Shown here: positions 22,232 through 33,839 of the stretch, piece after piece
Layout of the letters: each line of letters opens with the position of its first letter
Position numbering within the stretch: the first letter of the stretch is position 1
Assembly: GCA_963971225.1 (NCBI GenBank)
Contig: OZ020268.1
Location: 47,728,404-47,792,403, forward strand
DNA: 64,000 nucleotides
DNA from: Melieria omissa
Lineage: Eukaryota > Arthropoda > Insecta > Diptera > Ulidiidae
Direction: 5' to 3'
Program-made: the position numbers and the translations under genes
The notes under the pieces: generated by a model
What the model was told of the DNA's origin: nothing
What the model saw: the letters and a program-made list of their open reading frames with translations, nothing else
Databases searched by the model: none

Positions 22232-22590
22232 TTAAATTTGTTTGTCCTTTGTCATAGTTTTGCATTTTTCAAAATCCCATTACCCACAACAAGCAAACCA
22301 AAAATTGCGCTGTTTAGGTTGAACACGACTAAATTTTTTAACAAAAAAAATGTTTGTACTTTTTCTTTTAATTTTCTATTTGAATTTTTTTATTTAATTA
22401 ATTTCTTTATTGGTTTTCATGTCATTAAATTCCATTTTTACACTGACCCAATCTAATTTTTTACAATATTTTAAATTTGTTTCTCGCCCTTTGTCATAGT
22501 TTTGTATTCTTTAAAATTCCATTACCCACAACAAGAAAAAAATGGCTGCTGTTTATGTTGAACACACCTAATTTTGTAAAATATAAAATT
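22232..22590 (+). repeat. Approximately 242-bp spaced direct repeat with CATTACCCACAACAAG
   Basis: Two copies of a segment containing CCTTTGTCATAGTTTTG, CCATTACCCACAACAAG and GTTGAACAC (about 22232-22345 and 22474-22590). These GC-containing islands stand out from the poly-T background. Function unknown. Confidence 0.75.
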
Positions 22591-23000
22591 GTTTCAATAA
22601 ATACACCGAACCGCAGCGCATGTTAAATGCTCAAGTTGTTAATAATTGTTTTTTAATATTATTTGTAAAGTTAATCATTTATTTAAATTACTTTGTAATC
22701 AATTTATTTAAATAACATAAACAAAATGTGAACACAAAAAGTGTAAACGAATTGCAACAACAGCGCAATTGTTGTTTTCGTTTTTTTCAATTAAACTAAT
22801 TGAAACTGAATGCACATAATTTAATTGAATTGAATTGATTGCGTTTAGTTAGACGTTAAATATTTCCATTTAGCACGAATCCACTTGAAAGCAGCGCCTC
22901 AAACTTTCTTCAGCACTAAAAAGTCTACAAGTCTACAATCACTGTAGACTTGATCATGTTGCACTACAATTTCCTTATATATTTTCCTTACTATTTACTA

Positions 23001-24640
23001 TTTTCATTGTTTTTGTTTTTGTAACCAATACTTGCGCATAAGTTTATCCTTATGGCTCCCAAGTCGTGTGTGTCTTCAAACAACTCACACACAGACACCA
23101 ATTAAGTTCCCACTTTAAGTCTATGCTGTGTACATGTAATTTGTAATTGTCTAATTTTTATTTTTCTGAAATGAAATTTCACTATTATTGTAATTAATTT
23201 AATTGAAAAACAACAACAATTACAACATCGGCAAGAAACGAAAGCGTTTTTCAAATTAGTTTATTTCTTCATACCAGTTTACATTATGCTTATATGTACA
23301 TGTATGTATGTATGTTTGTATGTATGAACTCAATTATTATTATTGTATTATTATTGATAATATTATTTTGTAAATAACTATCCATTATATATACATATAT
23401 ATAAAAAACAAACAAGAAAAAATTAATTATTTGATTGATACTTTTCGCATATTGTACCAAATACACAAGCAAACACCACTCGTCCCTCCCCCTACACACA
23501 CACACACACACATAAATTTATTGAATTATTGAAAAGAATACAAACAAACAAAAAACAAGCAAAAAAATACAATTTGTTGTTTTATTTTGACATAAATGTT
23601 TTAAGTTGCATTCATTTCTATTAGGAAAAAAAATATTTTCAGCTCTACTTATCAGCCAACCAGTTTAACCTAACCTAACCTAGTTTTTTCCCCTCAAATT
23701 TAGCAAGCTCTCTATTTTTTGGACACTATTCAATTGTATTTTTTTTCGATTTCTATATGCATTTGAAATCGGACTATAGATGCGCTTTTGGAGATATTGT
23801 CAGTTCAACTTTTTTGGTTACCTCGTGTGAAAGTCGGCGACACCATAAGATTGAAGAAGAACATTTTCTTTTGCTCAGAATTTTAAAACACATGCGATAA
23901 ATGAATGGAAATGATAAGCATTCAATTCTAGTTATTTCAAACGTTTTTTTTACAGCAGATCTAATTCTTCTTAACCACCAAAAAACTTGCGTCCACAAAA
24001 TACACAATTCTTGCCGCTTAAAACCAATTTTTGTTGATCCGGTTCTTAGTTCCTTGTCGTATCTTGGAAATTGTTAAGCTGTCCCAAATTCGGCCATAAT
24101 TATCCTCTTTCTTAGTTATTAATACAATTTTTTTGCAAGTGTCCATGGACACAGGTATGTGGACATTATTGTCCATTATACCATAGCTTTTGCCTCTCCT
24201 TGACTAGCTTGAAGAAGATCTGGCCGGCCGCACCGTTCGGAGATTTTACGGTCCGCCAGAGGCAGCCCTTTACACCAAGAGTCCCTAAAGACTCTGGATT
24301 TCTTTTAGGCGGTCCTGAAGCTCGAGCACCAGAAGCTCATCCTCTACTAGTCAACTAACTATGCATTGTTTTTTTTTTAATTATTTTTTGTATTAATTTT
24401 GAATATAATATCTTTTTTTTTGTATTATTTCTATATTTATTTATGGATTTGTTTTTATATTTATTTGTACACATATATTTTTTATATATATTTTCATATA
24501 TTTTTTAATATGTTATACATACCCAAGTGTATCGAGAACTGACCAAAAACATTTGCTTTTCAGGATAGAAAATTCTTTCAGGCATCCTAGAAAAGAGCAA
24601 AAGACATCAACATTTATAGATAAAAAAAGCTAATTTTTCT
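23001..24640. other. AT-rich non-coding stretch with microsatellites
   Basis: Contains GTAT runs (about 23302-23328), TA repeats (23386-23402), a CA repeat (about 23493-23512) and a short reverse GGTTAGG copy (CCTAACCTAACCTAG, about 23670-23684). A GC-richer patch at about 24190-24345 (CTGGCCGGCCGCACCGTTCG) looks like a fragment of some repeat, but I could not assign it. No gene is recognisable. Confidence 0.5.
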
Positions 24641-24920
24641 GATCTGAATTTGATTTGAATTTCATTTGACTTGAATTTGATTTGAAACTAAACTGAATTT
24701 TAATTGAATTTTAATTACATTTGAGTTCAGTTTGAATTTAATTTGGACTTGATTTGAATTTGCTTTGAATTTAATTAACTGATTTGAATTTGATTTGAAT
24801 TTCATTTGACTTGAATTTGATTTGAAATTAAACTGAATTTTAATTGAATTTTAATTACATTTGAATTCAGTTTGAATTGAATTTGGATTTCATTTGAATT
24901 TGCTTTGAATTTAATTAACT
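24641..24920 (+). repeat. 140-bp tandem duplication leading into pentamer repeats
   Basis: The 140-bp block 24641-24780 repeats at 24781-24920, both containing TTTCATTTGACTTGAATTTG and TTTTAATTACATTTGA. The copies are almost identical, so the duplication is recent. The unit is itself made of degenerate GATTT/GAATT words. Confidence 0.9.
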
Positions 24921-25016
24921 TTTTTAATTGATTTTGTTTAATTTTAATTAAATTAAATTTAATTTGAATTCATCTTATTTGATTTAATTTGATTTGAGTT
25001 GATTTGAAATTTGATT

Positions 25017-25140
25017 AAAAATTACGAAAACATACAAATATAACAAAAAAGTGAATACAAAAAATAAAGAAGAATTACAAAATGTTTTCAAGATTTAAAT
25101 GTTGTTTTTGAGAAATTTCTGTATTTAATTATTTTTGTTC
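25017..25140 (+). repeat. 123-bp dispersed repeat, copy 2
   Basis: Partner of 21085-21207. It interrupts the GAATT/GATTT-rich tract, which continues on both sides, so this copy probably arrived by duplication or gene conversion from upstream. Confidence 0.85.
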
Positions 25141-25339
25141 GTTGTAAATTTTGTTTGTTGTAAATTAAATTTAATTTGAATTCATCTTATTTGATTCAAT
25201 TTGATTTGAGTTGATTTGATTTTAATTTGATTTGAATATGATTGGAATTTGATTTGACTTTAGATCATTTAATTTGATTTGATTAGATTTTAACTGAACT
25301 TTTAATTTAATTGAACTCAAGTTAATTGAAAAGCAGTTC

Positions 25340-25406
25340 ATTTTATTTGATTTGATTTGATTTGATTTGATTTGATTTGATTTGATTTGATTTGATTTGA
25401 TTTGAT
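25340..25406 (+). repeat. (GATTT)n microsatellite
   Basis: About thirteen near-perfect GATTT units. In reverse they read as a Lys-Ser-Asn-Gln-Ile string, which is an artefact and not a protein. Confidence 0.95.
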
Positions 25407-25861
25407 TAAAATTTGTTTTCAATTTCATTTTGTTTAATTAATTGATTTAATTGAACTGAATTTAACTTAATTTGATTTTAAATCAGATCATTTGATTTCG
25501 TGTGAATGTAATTTAAATATGATTTTAATTTGATTCGAATTTAATTTTAATTCAGTTCATTTGATTTAAATTTAATTTATTTGATTTGATGTAATTTGGT
25601 TTCATTTTATTTGATTTGATGTGATTTGATTTGACTTCACTTTATTTAATTTGGATTGGTTTGAGTTTTAATTTGAATTTGAATTTTGATCTGAATTTGA
25701 TTTGGTTTGATTTGTTTTGTTTTGAATTCAGTTTACTTGATTTAATTTGATTTGATTTCAGTTCATTTGATTTTATTTGATTTGATTTGATTTCATTTGA
25801 ATTAAATTTGATTTAATTTGAATTGGATCTGATATCAATTCATTTAATTTGTTTCTGCTTG

Positions 25862-26310
25862 AATTAAATTGCATTGAATTGAATTGAATTGAATTGAATT
25901 GAATTGAATTGAATTGAATTGAATTGAATTGAATTGAATTGAATTGCATTGAATTGATTTGACTTGAATTGACTTGAATTGAATTGAATTGAATTGAACT
26001 GAACTGAATTGAATTGAATTGAATTGAATTGACTTGAATTGAATTGAATTGAATTGAATTGAATTAAATTGAATTGAATTGAATTGAATTGAATTGAATT
26101 GAATTGAATTGAATTGAATTGAATTGAATTGAATTTAATTGAATTGAACTGAATTGAATTGAATTGATTTGATCTGAATTGAATTGAATTGAATTGCATT
26201 GCATTACTTTGAATTGAATTGATTTGAATTGAATTGATTTGAATTGCATTGCATTGCTTTGAATTGAATTGATTTGAATTAAATTGATTTGAATAGAATT
26301 AAATTGAATT
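25862..26310 (+). repeat. Large (GAATT)n pentanucleotide expansion
   Basis: About 450 bp of GAATT units with single-base variants (GATTT, GACTT, GCATT, GAACT). It is surrounded from 24640 to 26345 by degenerate forms of the same words. The repeat reads openly on the minus strand as Phe-Asn-Ser-Ile-Gln repeats, which I reject as coding. Confidence 0.97.
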
Positions 26311-26345
26311 GAATTGAAAGGAACTGAATTACATTAACTTGATTT

Positions 26346-27630
26346 GATTGAATTTCAAGTTCCATTTCGTTCCTTGTTTTCAGCACATTTTCCTTCTTTT
26401 TGTTTTACAAAAGTCAAGCACTACAGTGCCCAAACTATAATGAAAACTATTATCAAAACTATATAAAACTGACATACATATACGCTACATATAGCCAACC
26501 AAACTATATCTAGAGGAAGAAGAAGAAAACCAAAACAAAATTACAAAAACCAAAAACAAATGAAAGAAAACCATGAAACAAGGAATTACTCGTATGCGAC
26601 AAATTAGAGAAATGTGCGAGACTATTGTCTTGCACACTTAAAATAAATATTAACAAGAATTAACTACTTACAATTGCATTAAACTAAGGAACAATTTGGT
26701 AATGGAACACAAAAATACACACAGACACACACACAATGACACAAAGGACATGAAAACTTACTCAATAAGCTTGTTATAGGAAATTTAAAAAGATGAAGAA
26801 GAAGTAGAAGTAGAAGCAAATAAAAATGAAAATGGACAAAGAAAACTAAAGTTGAAAAGAAAAAGAAAATATTAAATATTAAACTGAAAATTAAACAAGG
26901 TATACACTGAAATGAACCACACAAAAATGAACAAATATTATAGGAACATAGGAAAACAAAAGGGAAGTAGCAACTAATAACGAGTACAGGCAAATAAATA
27001 GATGAATGTGTGCTAAAGGCTAAAGTAGAAAACTGAATACAAACAACATTAAGAATATTAACAACAAAACAAAACGGCAAAGATAAACAAATAACAATTT
27101 TCTATAGGAAAATTAGATGAATGCAACCGAAGTAAAATGACAAATGAACAAGCGAAACGCTTTAGTGTAAAGACCAGCAATAGGGGAAATTGTGGACCGC
27201 AACAGGGTGTGTCAAAGTGGCGCCAAACTTCGAGCGAGTGGCCAATTTTTGTGAGCGCGAAACGGCACAGGGTGTGTGCACGTGATGAGCGCTGATCAAT
27301 GTTTTCTTTTTTAAAACCTAACGGAAAAGTTGCAACATACCAACCAACCACAACAACAACAAACACACACAGGAAAATCAATTCAATTAGCAAGTAAATG
27401 AAAATTATTACAACAACACACAAATTATATATACATACATACATACTATATTTCTATATAATGAAAACAACAACAAAAACCAACAAGAACAACAACAACA
27501 ACAGTAACAGTAACAACATCAGCCAGTACAGACGTAACGATGGGAAACTGAAAACTGATTGAAACGCATTATTAGCATAAAATTAAGTGAAATGTTAGGC
27601 ATTTAATGTGTTGTACACACTCATCATATA
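26346..27630. other. Non-coding A-rich spacer
   Basis: A-rich and CA-rich DNA without recognisable genes. Open frames of about 130 codons on the minus strand at 26679-27080 and 27058-27444 are Phe/Leu/Val-rich translations of A-rich DNA and have no domain. Confidence 0.5.
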
Positions 27631-27777
27631 TTACTGTAGGACCTCCAGCTGCATATAATCGCCCACATAACGACCATAACGATCCTTGTTCTGCTCCTGT
27701 GCTTTCGACAAAAAACGCAAATTCGACAACAACAAAATTTCATTAAATTTGCCAACAATTTCAATGCAAACCCGTCG
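27631..27777 (-). CDS. Possible small terminal exon of an unrecognised gene
   Basis: A small island of balanced composition inside 15 kb of AT-rich DNA. On the minus strand it reads 48 codons to a TAA at 27631-27633, ending AQEQNKDRYGRYVGDYMQLE and four more residues. A CAG acceptor could sit at 27780-27778, or a later one at about 27707-27705. On the plus strand there is an equally good acceptor (TATTACTGTAG, ending about 27639), and a phase-1 entry would give PPAAYNRPHNDHNDP and so on to a stop near 27740. I do not recognise the product, and even the strand is uncertain. Confidence 0.22.
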   Translation of the reverse strand, partial: RRVCIEIVGKFNEILLLSNLRFLSKAQEQNKDRYGRYVGDYMQLEVLQ

Positions 27778-28938
27778 CTGCTTATTCCCCAAACCAACAC
27801 AACAACAACAAAAAATATAACAATTTACAATTTAAAATTCCACACAGTCCACACCCATTACACTTCACCCTCCGGGCGCCCAAAAAGCATCTAAGACCCC
27901 AAGTGAAAACACTTGAAGCAAAGCCTCAACAGCAACAACAACAACAAAACAATGTTAAGTATTGACAATTATCATTACTATTAATGATCTTGTTTAAATT
28001 TGAATTCTATATATATAGATATATATATATAAATATATTATTAAGTCTATGTGAAATGTATATGAGAACCGTTAATTGCGCATTAACATTATTTACGTTG
28101 TTTATGTAAAGAGCTCAGTGTCACCATACAGACACATGATCACTGACAGGATGTCATTCAAATGTCAAGCATTGGGCAAAACTGTGCGCAGTTCTACTTC
28201 CAAGTTTTAACGAAATTTATTGAAGAATTGAATGCAATGCAATGTTGAGTTCGTAATTGTTGCTTCAGCTTTTTTAAGTTTGAAAACTGCCAACAAAAGA
28301 ATTTCAATATATTTTACTTTTAATTTTTTATGACTTATTGAGTCAAGGCGAATTAAAAATAAAAAAATGAATTCAGCTGATTTAATGTTTCACTTTTACT
28401 GCTTTGCCTTGGTTGAGTTTTTAAAGCCTGAAACACATAGAGTGTATGACTTCAATGCGACGCTTCATTGGCTTTGACAGGTCGATTTAAAAACCACGAA
28501 ATGAAAACCCAAAACAATGACTCAAGAAAAATTAGACAAAATGAAATCAAATGAAAACGTTTTGCTGCGTTTATTGTTTTTTAAAAGTTTTGACGCCATG
28601 GATTTGTCTAAGTCTTAGATTAGACATCTGTCAAAATGATGCATTCGAACTGAAAAATGTTGTCAAATTCTCAACTCAAACATAGTGAAATTATACAACT
28701 GAACCAAACAAATTTTTTTTTTTTTTACAAAAGAGAGAATTAAAAAAAAATTATTTGTATAATACAGCAACGTTTGAGACAATTTTTAAAACAAGAAAGT
28801 TCTAGGAATTTGTTGCCGTATTGAAAGCAACTAATATGACAAATTTGAAAGTTTCCAGTGTCATAAACTGCAATCGTGCGTTACAAAAAACTGATGGAGT
28901 GTGTGACTGTCCTTCGATGCATTAAAGAACCATTTGAG

Positions 28939-29022
28939 AGAGGTTGGGTTAATATAATAGAGAAGGTAGGTAGAAGTGGCTGCCCAAGGCGGCACCCACT
29001 TAGGCCAAGAGGGCCCATTGTG
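28939..29022 (+). repeat. Dispersed GGTTAGG-type short repeat, longest copy
   Basis: Reads GAGAGAGGTTGGGTTAAT, then GGTAGGTAGAAGTGGCTGCC, then CACTTAGGCCAAGAGGGCCC and ATTGTG. This is the most complete member of the family seen at 3566, 5036, 16632 and 16844. Confidence 0.55.
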
Positions 29023-29394
29023 AATTCGTCTCATTTTGGTTCAATAAAGTGAAGCAAATATAGTTTAGCAACTTCACAAAAAAACAAACCAATTGCATTA
29101 AAAACGATTAAACAACAAAGAAAAATTTTACAGTGCAGTTTTCACTTTAAAAATATTTTTTTTAATATTATCAATGAAATGCTAATTTCTGATTTTAGTA
29201 TAATGCATTTTTTTTTTATTTTTAGAAAAATGTCAGTGCAGTTTTCGCTATAAAAACAATTTTTTGTAATTTGTTTTTATTTTGTTCTTGTGGGATACTT
29301 TACAATTACACACACAATTTTTTATTTGTATATTAGTTAAATAATAAGTTTTCCTATTTTTTTTTAATTTCAATTTCAGAAAATTTAAAATATT

Positions 29395-29930
29395 TTAAAA
29401 TAAAAATTTAATAATTTAAATATTTTTTAAGTATTTTCTATTTGCAGGTATTTTGTATTTGTAGTAAAATTCTTAATTTGCAAAATTTGTAAAATGTAAC
29501 ATTTTTTCTAAACTTTTTTATATTTATTTTTTAATTTACTGTAAAATGCTTATTTGTTTTAGTAAACAAATATTTCTTAATTTTTCTTGTTTTTCTTTAG
29601 TAAAATGCTTAATTTTTTTGGTAGTTTTAATGAAGTGCACATTTTTTTCTTATTTTGTTATTTAAAATATTGAAATATTAAATAATTAAAATAAAAAATT
29701 AATCATTTAAATGTTTTTTAAGGTTCTTTTTATTTATAAGTATTTTGTATTTGTAGTAAAATGCTTAATTTGCGACATTTGTAAAATGTAACTTTTCTAA
29801 ACATTTTTATGTTTCTTAATTATAGTAAAATGCTTGTTTGTCAAGTATTTTAAGTAAAAAACTTTTTCTTAATTTTTCTTTTCTATTTTTAGTAAAATTT
29901 TCAACTTTTCGGTAGCTTTAATAAGGTTCT
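29395..29930 (+). repeat. Diverged tandem duplication, period about 295 bp
   Basis: TTTTGTATTTGTAGTAAAAT followed by TTAATTTGC and TTTGTAAAATGTAAC occurs at about 29450 and again at about 29744. The downstream parts (TCTTAATTTTTCTT, then GTAAAAT and GGTAGTTTTAAT or GGTAGCTTTAAT) also match, so the whole block was duplicated and then diverged. Confidence 0.7.
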
Positions 29931-31590
29931 GTTTTTATTTATTTGTTTTTTTGTTTTTTTAAATACTAAACTTTTCGGATTTTTAGTAAAATGAATATTT
30001 TTTTTCTTGATGGTGGTGTGATAGTGTTTTTTTTTAGCAAAATACATATTATTTATAAGTTTTTGGTATTTGTTTTTAGAAAAATGCTTAGACATTTGTA
30101 TTTTTAGTCAAATATGTACACAAAGTTTTTCTTTCTTTTGTTTTTGGTATCAATTTTGAAATGCTTAAATTTTCGGTGTTTTAAGTAAAAAAATATAATA
30201 TTTGTTTTTTGTTTTTTTTATATTTATATATATTTTTTATTTGGTTAAGCACTTCAACTTTTATGTTAAGTTACGTCGTTAAGTTCAATGCCGAATTTTG
30301 CTTAATTTGTGGTATAGATTTTTTGTCAAGTGCTTAATTTTTTGTATTTTTAGCAAAATATTTCGGTTTTCGTTACTTGTTAGTGAAATACATCATATTT
30401 TCTCAAATTTATTTCAAATGTCTCAGTTTAACTGTTTCGTTCGTGTATTTTTAGTTAATGCATAATTTTTTATTTGTTTTTTAAGTTTACTAACTTTGAA
30501 TTATTCTTAATTTCTTCATTTATGCATCCCAGTCTAATTTTTATGCAAAACATTTCTTTTGAAAATTTCGCTCCAAGTAGGAATTTTTAGATACATAGAT
30601 ATTTTTAGTAAAATGTATGATTGTTTTTCTGTTTTTTATTATCCTTTTTAATGAAATGTTTAGTTTTTCTTTTTTTTAGTAAAATATATATTTTCTTATT
30701 TGTTTAAAGTTTTTGATTCTTATTGTTTGGTTGTTTAGGTTTATTTTTAGTAAATGCATAAGCTTGTCCAAACTTTTTCGATATTCATAAAACTTTGTGA
30801 ATTTTTAATAATTAATTTTGTTTGATTTAACTTGTATTTTTTATGTTTTATTATGCTCACAAATGTAATAAACTTTTAATATTCTATCATAAACATTTCG
30901 CTCAAAGCTTTCAACTTTACTGCGCTCGGTTTTGCCCAACAAACTTTGAAAACTATATGTGTAGTCACATCTACGAAGAGAGAAAGAGGATCCCGAACTC
31001 CTCAAATCTAATATAACAAAACCCAAAAATCCACATGGAATCACATCAAGTGTCATGCTTTAATTTTGGCGTTTCATTAGACTTGTACTATGTGCCGACA
31101 AAACTTACTATACATGTAAGTGTATTATTTAGCTTTTGTGATCTTTTCCTGTAAAATCTATATTCATGAATTTTTCAACATTTAAAACCTTGCAAAAAAA
31201 ATAAACAATTAAACCTTTAACAAAAACCAAAAACTATGAAAATAATTATAGCAAAAATGTTTAACAGGAATGAACAACAACATAGAACACAATAAGGCAA
31301 AAACAAACAACAAACTGCAGTAAAAACAACAAATCATTATGAATCATTATGTGCAAAAATCAATAAAGGTATATCATTATATATACACTATGATTTATTA
31401 GTCAAAAGCAAAAACAAAAAAAAACAAAAAAAAAGAAAAACAACAACAAATGTGTTTTATTTGTATTAAAAGCACGTTTTTGTTGACTATACGGAGGACG
31501 AATTTTGTGGATTTAATGGCATGGAACGAAAAGTGTTATTGCATATAGTGAGCAGAGCTATAATTTTTCTAAAAAGGATGTATGCAAAAA

Positions 31591-32215
31591 GGAGAAAAGC
31601 GTCAGTAGATATTCTGGCAAAGCAATGTAAGGAGCTAAACGTAATTTTGCCGTTGGGAATCTAAACCAGAGACGACTTGTGAGGCAATAAATAATCTGTT
31701 CCTTTTTCTTTAGAGGTCTTTAGTGACAGCTGATAAAGCAAGATACGCTTTGACTATCTTCTCTGACCATTTTTCTGTCTTCTCTGACTGAAAAGGAACA
31801 TCTCAGTGTTTTTTCCTGGTCATTATGGAGTGTTTGAGTCTGGGTTATGGCAATGCTGTGAAAAATGGAACAAGTATGAATGACCAATGCTACATTTGTT
31901 TTAAAAATGAGATATTTGAATTGATGAAAAGCGTCAGTAGATATTCTGATGAAGAAATGAAACCAGCTGTATGTAAATTTAGATGAGAATCTCAACCAGA
32001 GCTAACTGGTGAGGCAATAAATAATTGGTTTCTCATTTTTTAGAGGTTCACACTGGCGGTTAAAAATAGAAAAAAATGTGAACGTCCTCTCGGACTACAC
32101 AGACGATGCTTTTGACTAAATGGATAGTCAGAGTGTATTTCCTGATTATTGTAGCTGTTTTGAAACTGAGGTTATGACAATCCTGTTATGAATAGAATAA
32201 CTGTGAACACCTCTT
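31591..32215 (+). repeat. Diverged tandem duplication, period about 330 bp
   Basis: GAAAAGCGTCAGTAGATATT occurs at about 31593 and 31926. Matching segments follow in the same order: AACCAGAG, GAGGCAATAAATAAT, TTTTTAGAGGT, then GAGTGT or CAGTGT with TTTCCTG, then GGTTATGGCAAT or GGTTATGACAAT. Both copies carry scattered stops, so neither codes now. The family is unknown. Confidence 0.7.
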
Positions 32216-32298
32216 TCGAATTCTGTGTTTGTCCAACCACCAAAAAAATCATGTTTTAGGTATCGAAACCTCATAAATTGTTGTTGTTGAGTGTGGCC

Positions 32299-32678
32299 AT
32301 ATATGTAATACTTCTATATTGGCAGCAACCTATCTTCACATTGTGTTTTCATTCGGAAATCAAGGGGAGACAAGCGATGAGACAGAAAACACGAAATTTT
32401 GTGAATGTATTTCTATGCGTGTATACATAAGCACTTCTACACATAAACAACTGTCAAACTGCTCCAGGGGCGGTTGAAGAAATTTCAGTTAATTTCGACA
32501 AATTTTTTGTTCCGGTCAATGTTTTCCCCGCATGAACGCACCTGACTTTTTGCCACTTTTGACAGCTGTCAAGGTACATTCGTTTATACACTTTCTCGCT
32601 CATATTTCACTATTGCTGTACTGTGATGTTGGCGAATGTACCTTGAGCTTACTGCCAATATAGAAGTATTACATATAT
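32299..32678. repeat. Inverted-repeat (foldback/MITE-like) element
   Basis: 27-bp perfect inverted repeats lie at 32299-32325 and 32652-32678; the left one contains GTAATACTTCTATATTGGCA. Inside is a second perfect 13-bp inverted pair, CAAGGTACATTCG at 32570-32582 and CGAATGTACCTTG at 32633-32645, which would form a hairpin with a 50-nt loop. No target-site duplication is obvious. This could be a small non-autonomous DNA element or a relic of one; no transposase is present. Confidence 0.65.
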
Positions 32679-33839
32679 TGAATTCGATGCGCTCGTCAGA
32701 AAAGGCTCTTTCTTGCCTGAAACTGGCGAATATTTGTAGAGAAGTTCTGCGAAGTATTCCTGTAAGACCCACAAAGAACTTCAAAAGTTCAAAAGTTTCA
32801 GTGTTAATGAGTCATGGGGACCAACAACCAGGCCAAAATCCTCTGGGTCACAGGATATAGAGGAGACTTGATCACATCATATTGCAATATAACGTTTTAC
32901 GTCGCAAAAGGAATCGTTACCTGGGCCAGTTTGAAAAGGTGAAAGGGGACATCAAGCACCAGAACCCCCGTAAGAAACTACATTTCATTAGGTTGGTGGG
33001 TCTAGGAAATGTTCTCTAGTTCTGTTCTCTAGTAAGGGCACCAACACTGGTTTCAGTACACTATAACAACAACATCTATCTATGAGTCATGGGATAATTG
33101 ATTGATATGGCCAGAGACTTGGACTTTCCTTTAACACTAGAATGCCCGACAATGTAACCTACCTAAAATTCCCATATGTAGTCATTTTGACTACAATATT
33201 GTTTACTGACTTTTTTTGTTTCATTAGATTTTAAGCAGCAAATATGAATAAATGCACGAGATTAAAATAAAATAAGTATTTCGTTTTTATATTTTTATGG
33301 TTAACAAAGTAAATCTCCAAAAATCCGTCATCTTGGGCCCCTTTTTTGGTTGACCTGTCCAACTTGCCAACCATCTACATTAATAGTATTGAACGATCCA
33401 TACGGAAGTCTCAATGGCTTCCATTTCCACCCGAGAGAAGTGCACTTTTACTGTCTTCTATTCTTAGGGTAATACAATGGGTCCCTACTAGTCTATGTGA
33501 GTAACAGAAATTGCCTTCCTAATCTACATTGTATAAACTACTTTGCCTTACAAATATCCGTTCATTATTGGCATATTAAACCTAACCACAATCAAAACCT
33601 AACCATAACCGAACCACATCCAAACCCAACCTAATCCCATCATCATCATCCCTCCTCAAATACAAAAAAACGCTTAATTACCCGCGAAAATTTCAACAAC
33701 AAAAAAAATCAAAATGATCAAATCAGAATGTTAACAATTTTTATTTTATTTCTTTATTTTATTTTATTTTATTATTTTAATTTAATTTTTTAATTTATTT
33801 AATTATTTAAGTTACTTAAAAAATTAAATAAATTTTTAT
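32679..33839. other. Intergenic DNA before the PI4K gene
   Basis: No gene is recognised. A stretch at about 32780-33000 (GGTCACAGGATATAGAGGAG) has the look of a decayed retroelement or repeat, but I cannot name it. CCTAACC-type words recur at 33578-33640. The end (33740-33840) is an ATTTT/AATTT run. Confidence 0.45.

Larger units (their letters stand above)
20301..23000. other. Very AT-rich duplicated tract downstream of wge
   Basis: Almost pure T/A with poly-T-biased strand composition. It is built from local duplications: a roughly 50-bp unit with TAGTTTTCCTTTTAATTTAA at about 20723, 20772 and 20900; a 168-bp duplication at 21391-21710; and a roughly 242-bp one at 22232-22590. No gene is recognisable. 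Confidence 0.6.
27778..31590. other. AT-rich intergenic DNA with local duplications
   Basis: Contains a TA-rich run (28007-28042), a GGTTAGG-family copy (28939-29022) and the roughly 295-bp duplication at 29395-29930. Poly-T stretches with the recurring word GTAAAATGCTTA continue to about 30700. A minus-strand frame at 30841-31056 ends with ERSKVESFERNVYDRILKVY and a dozen more residues; it is protein-like but without a recognised family or convincing splice partners. Confidence 0.45.

Noticed and set aside
23666..23690. Telomere-type CCTAACC repeat
   Set aside because: Only two or three units, and the same words occur inside a dispersed repeat family elsewhere in the window; flies of this group are not expected to have such telomeres.
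25222..26249. Minus-strand proteins made of repeated Gln-Phe-Asn-Ser-Ile
   Set aside because: Pure translation of GAATT/GATTT pentamers, whose length in codons happens to avoid stops.
30841..31056. Protein-like 71-codon minus-strand frame
   Set aside because: The C-terminal part looks plausible, but there is no family match I recognise, no reliable splice partner, and AT-rich DNA on both sides.
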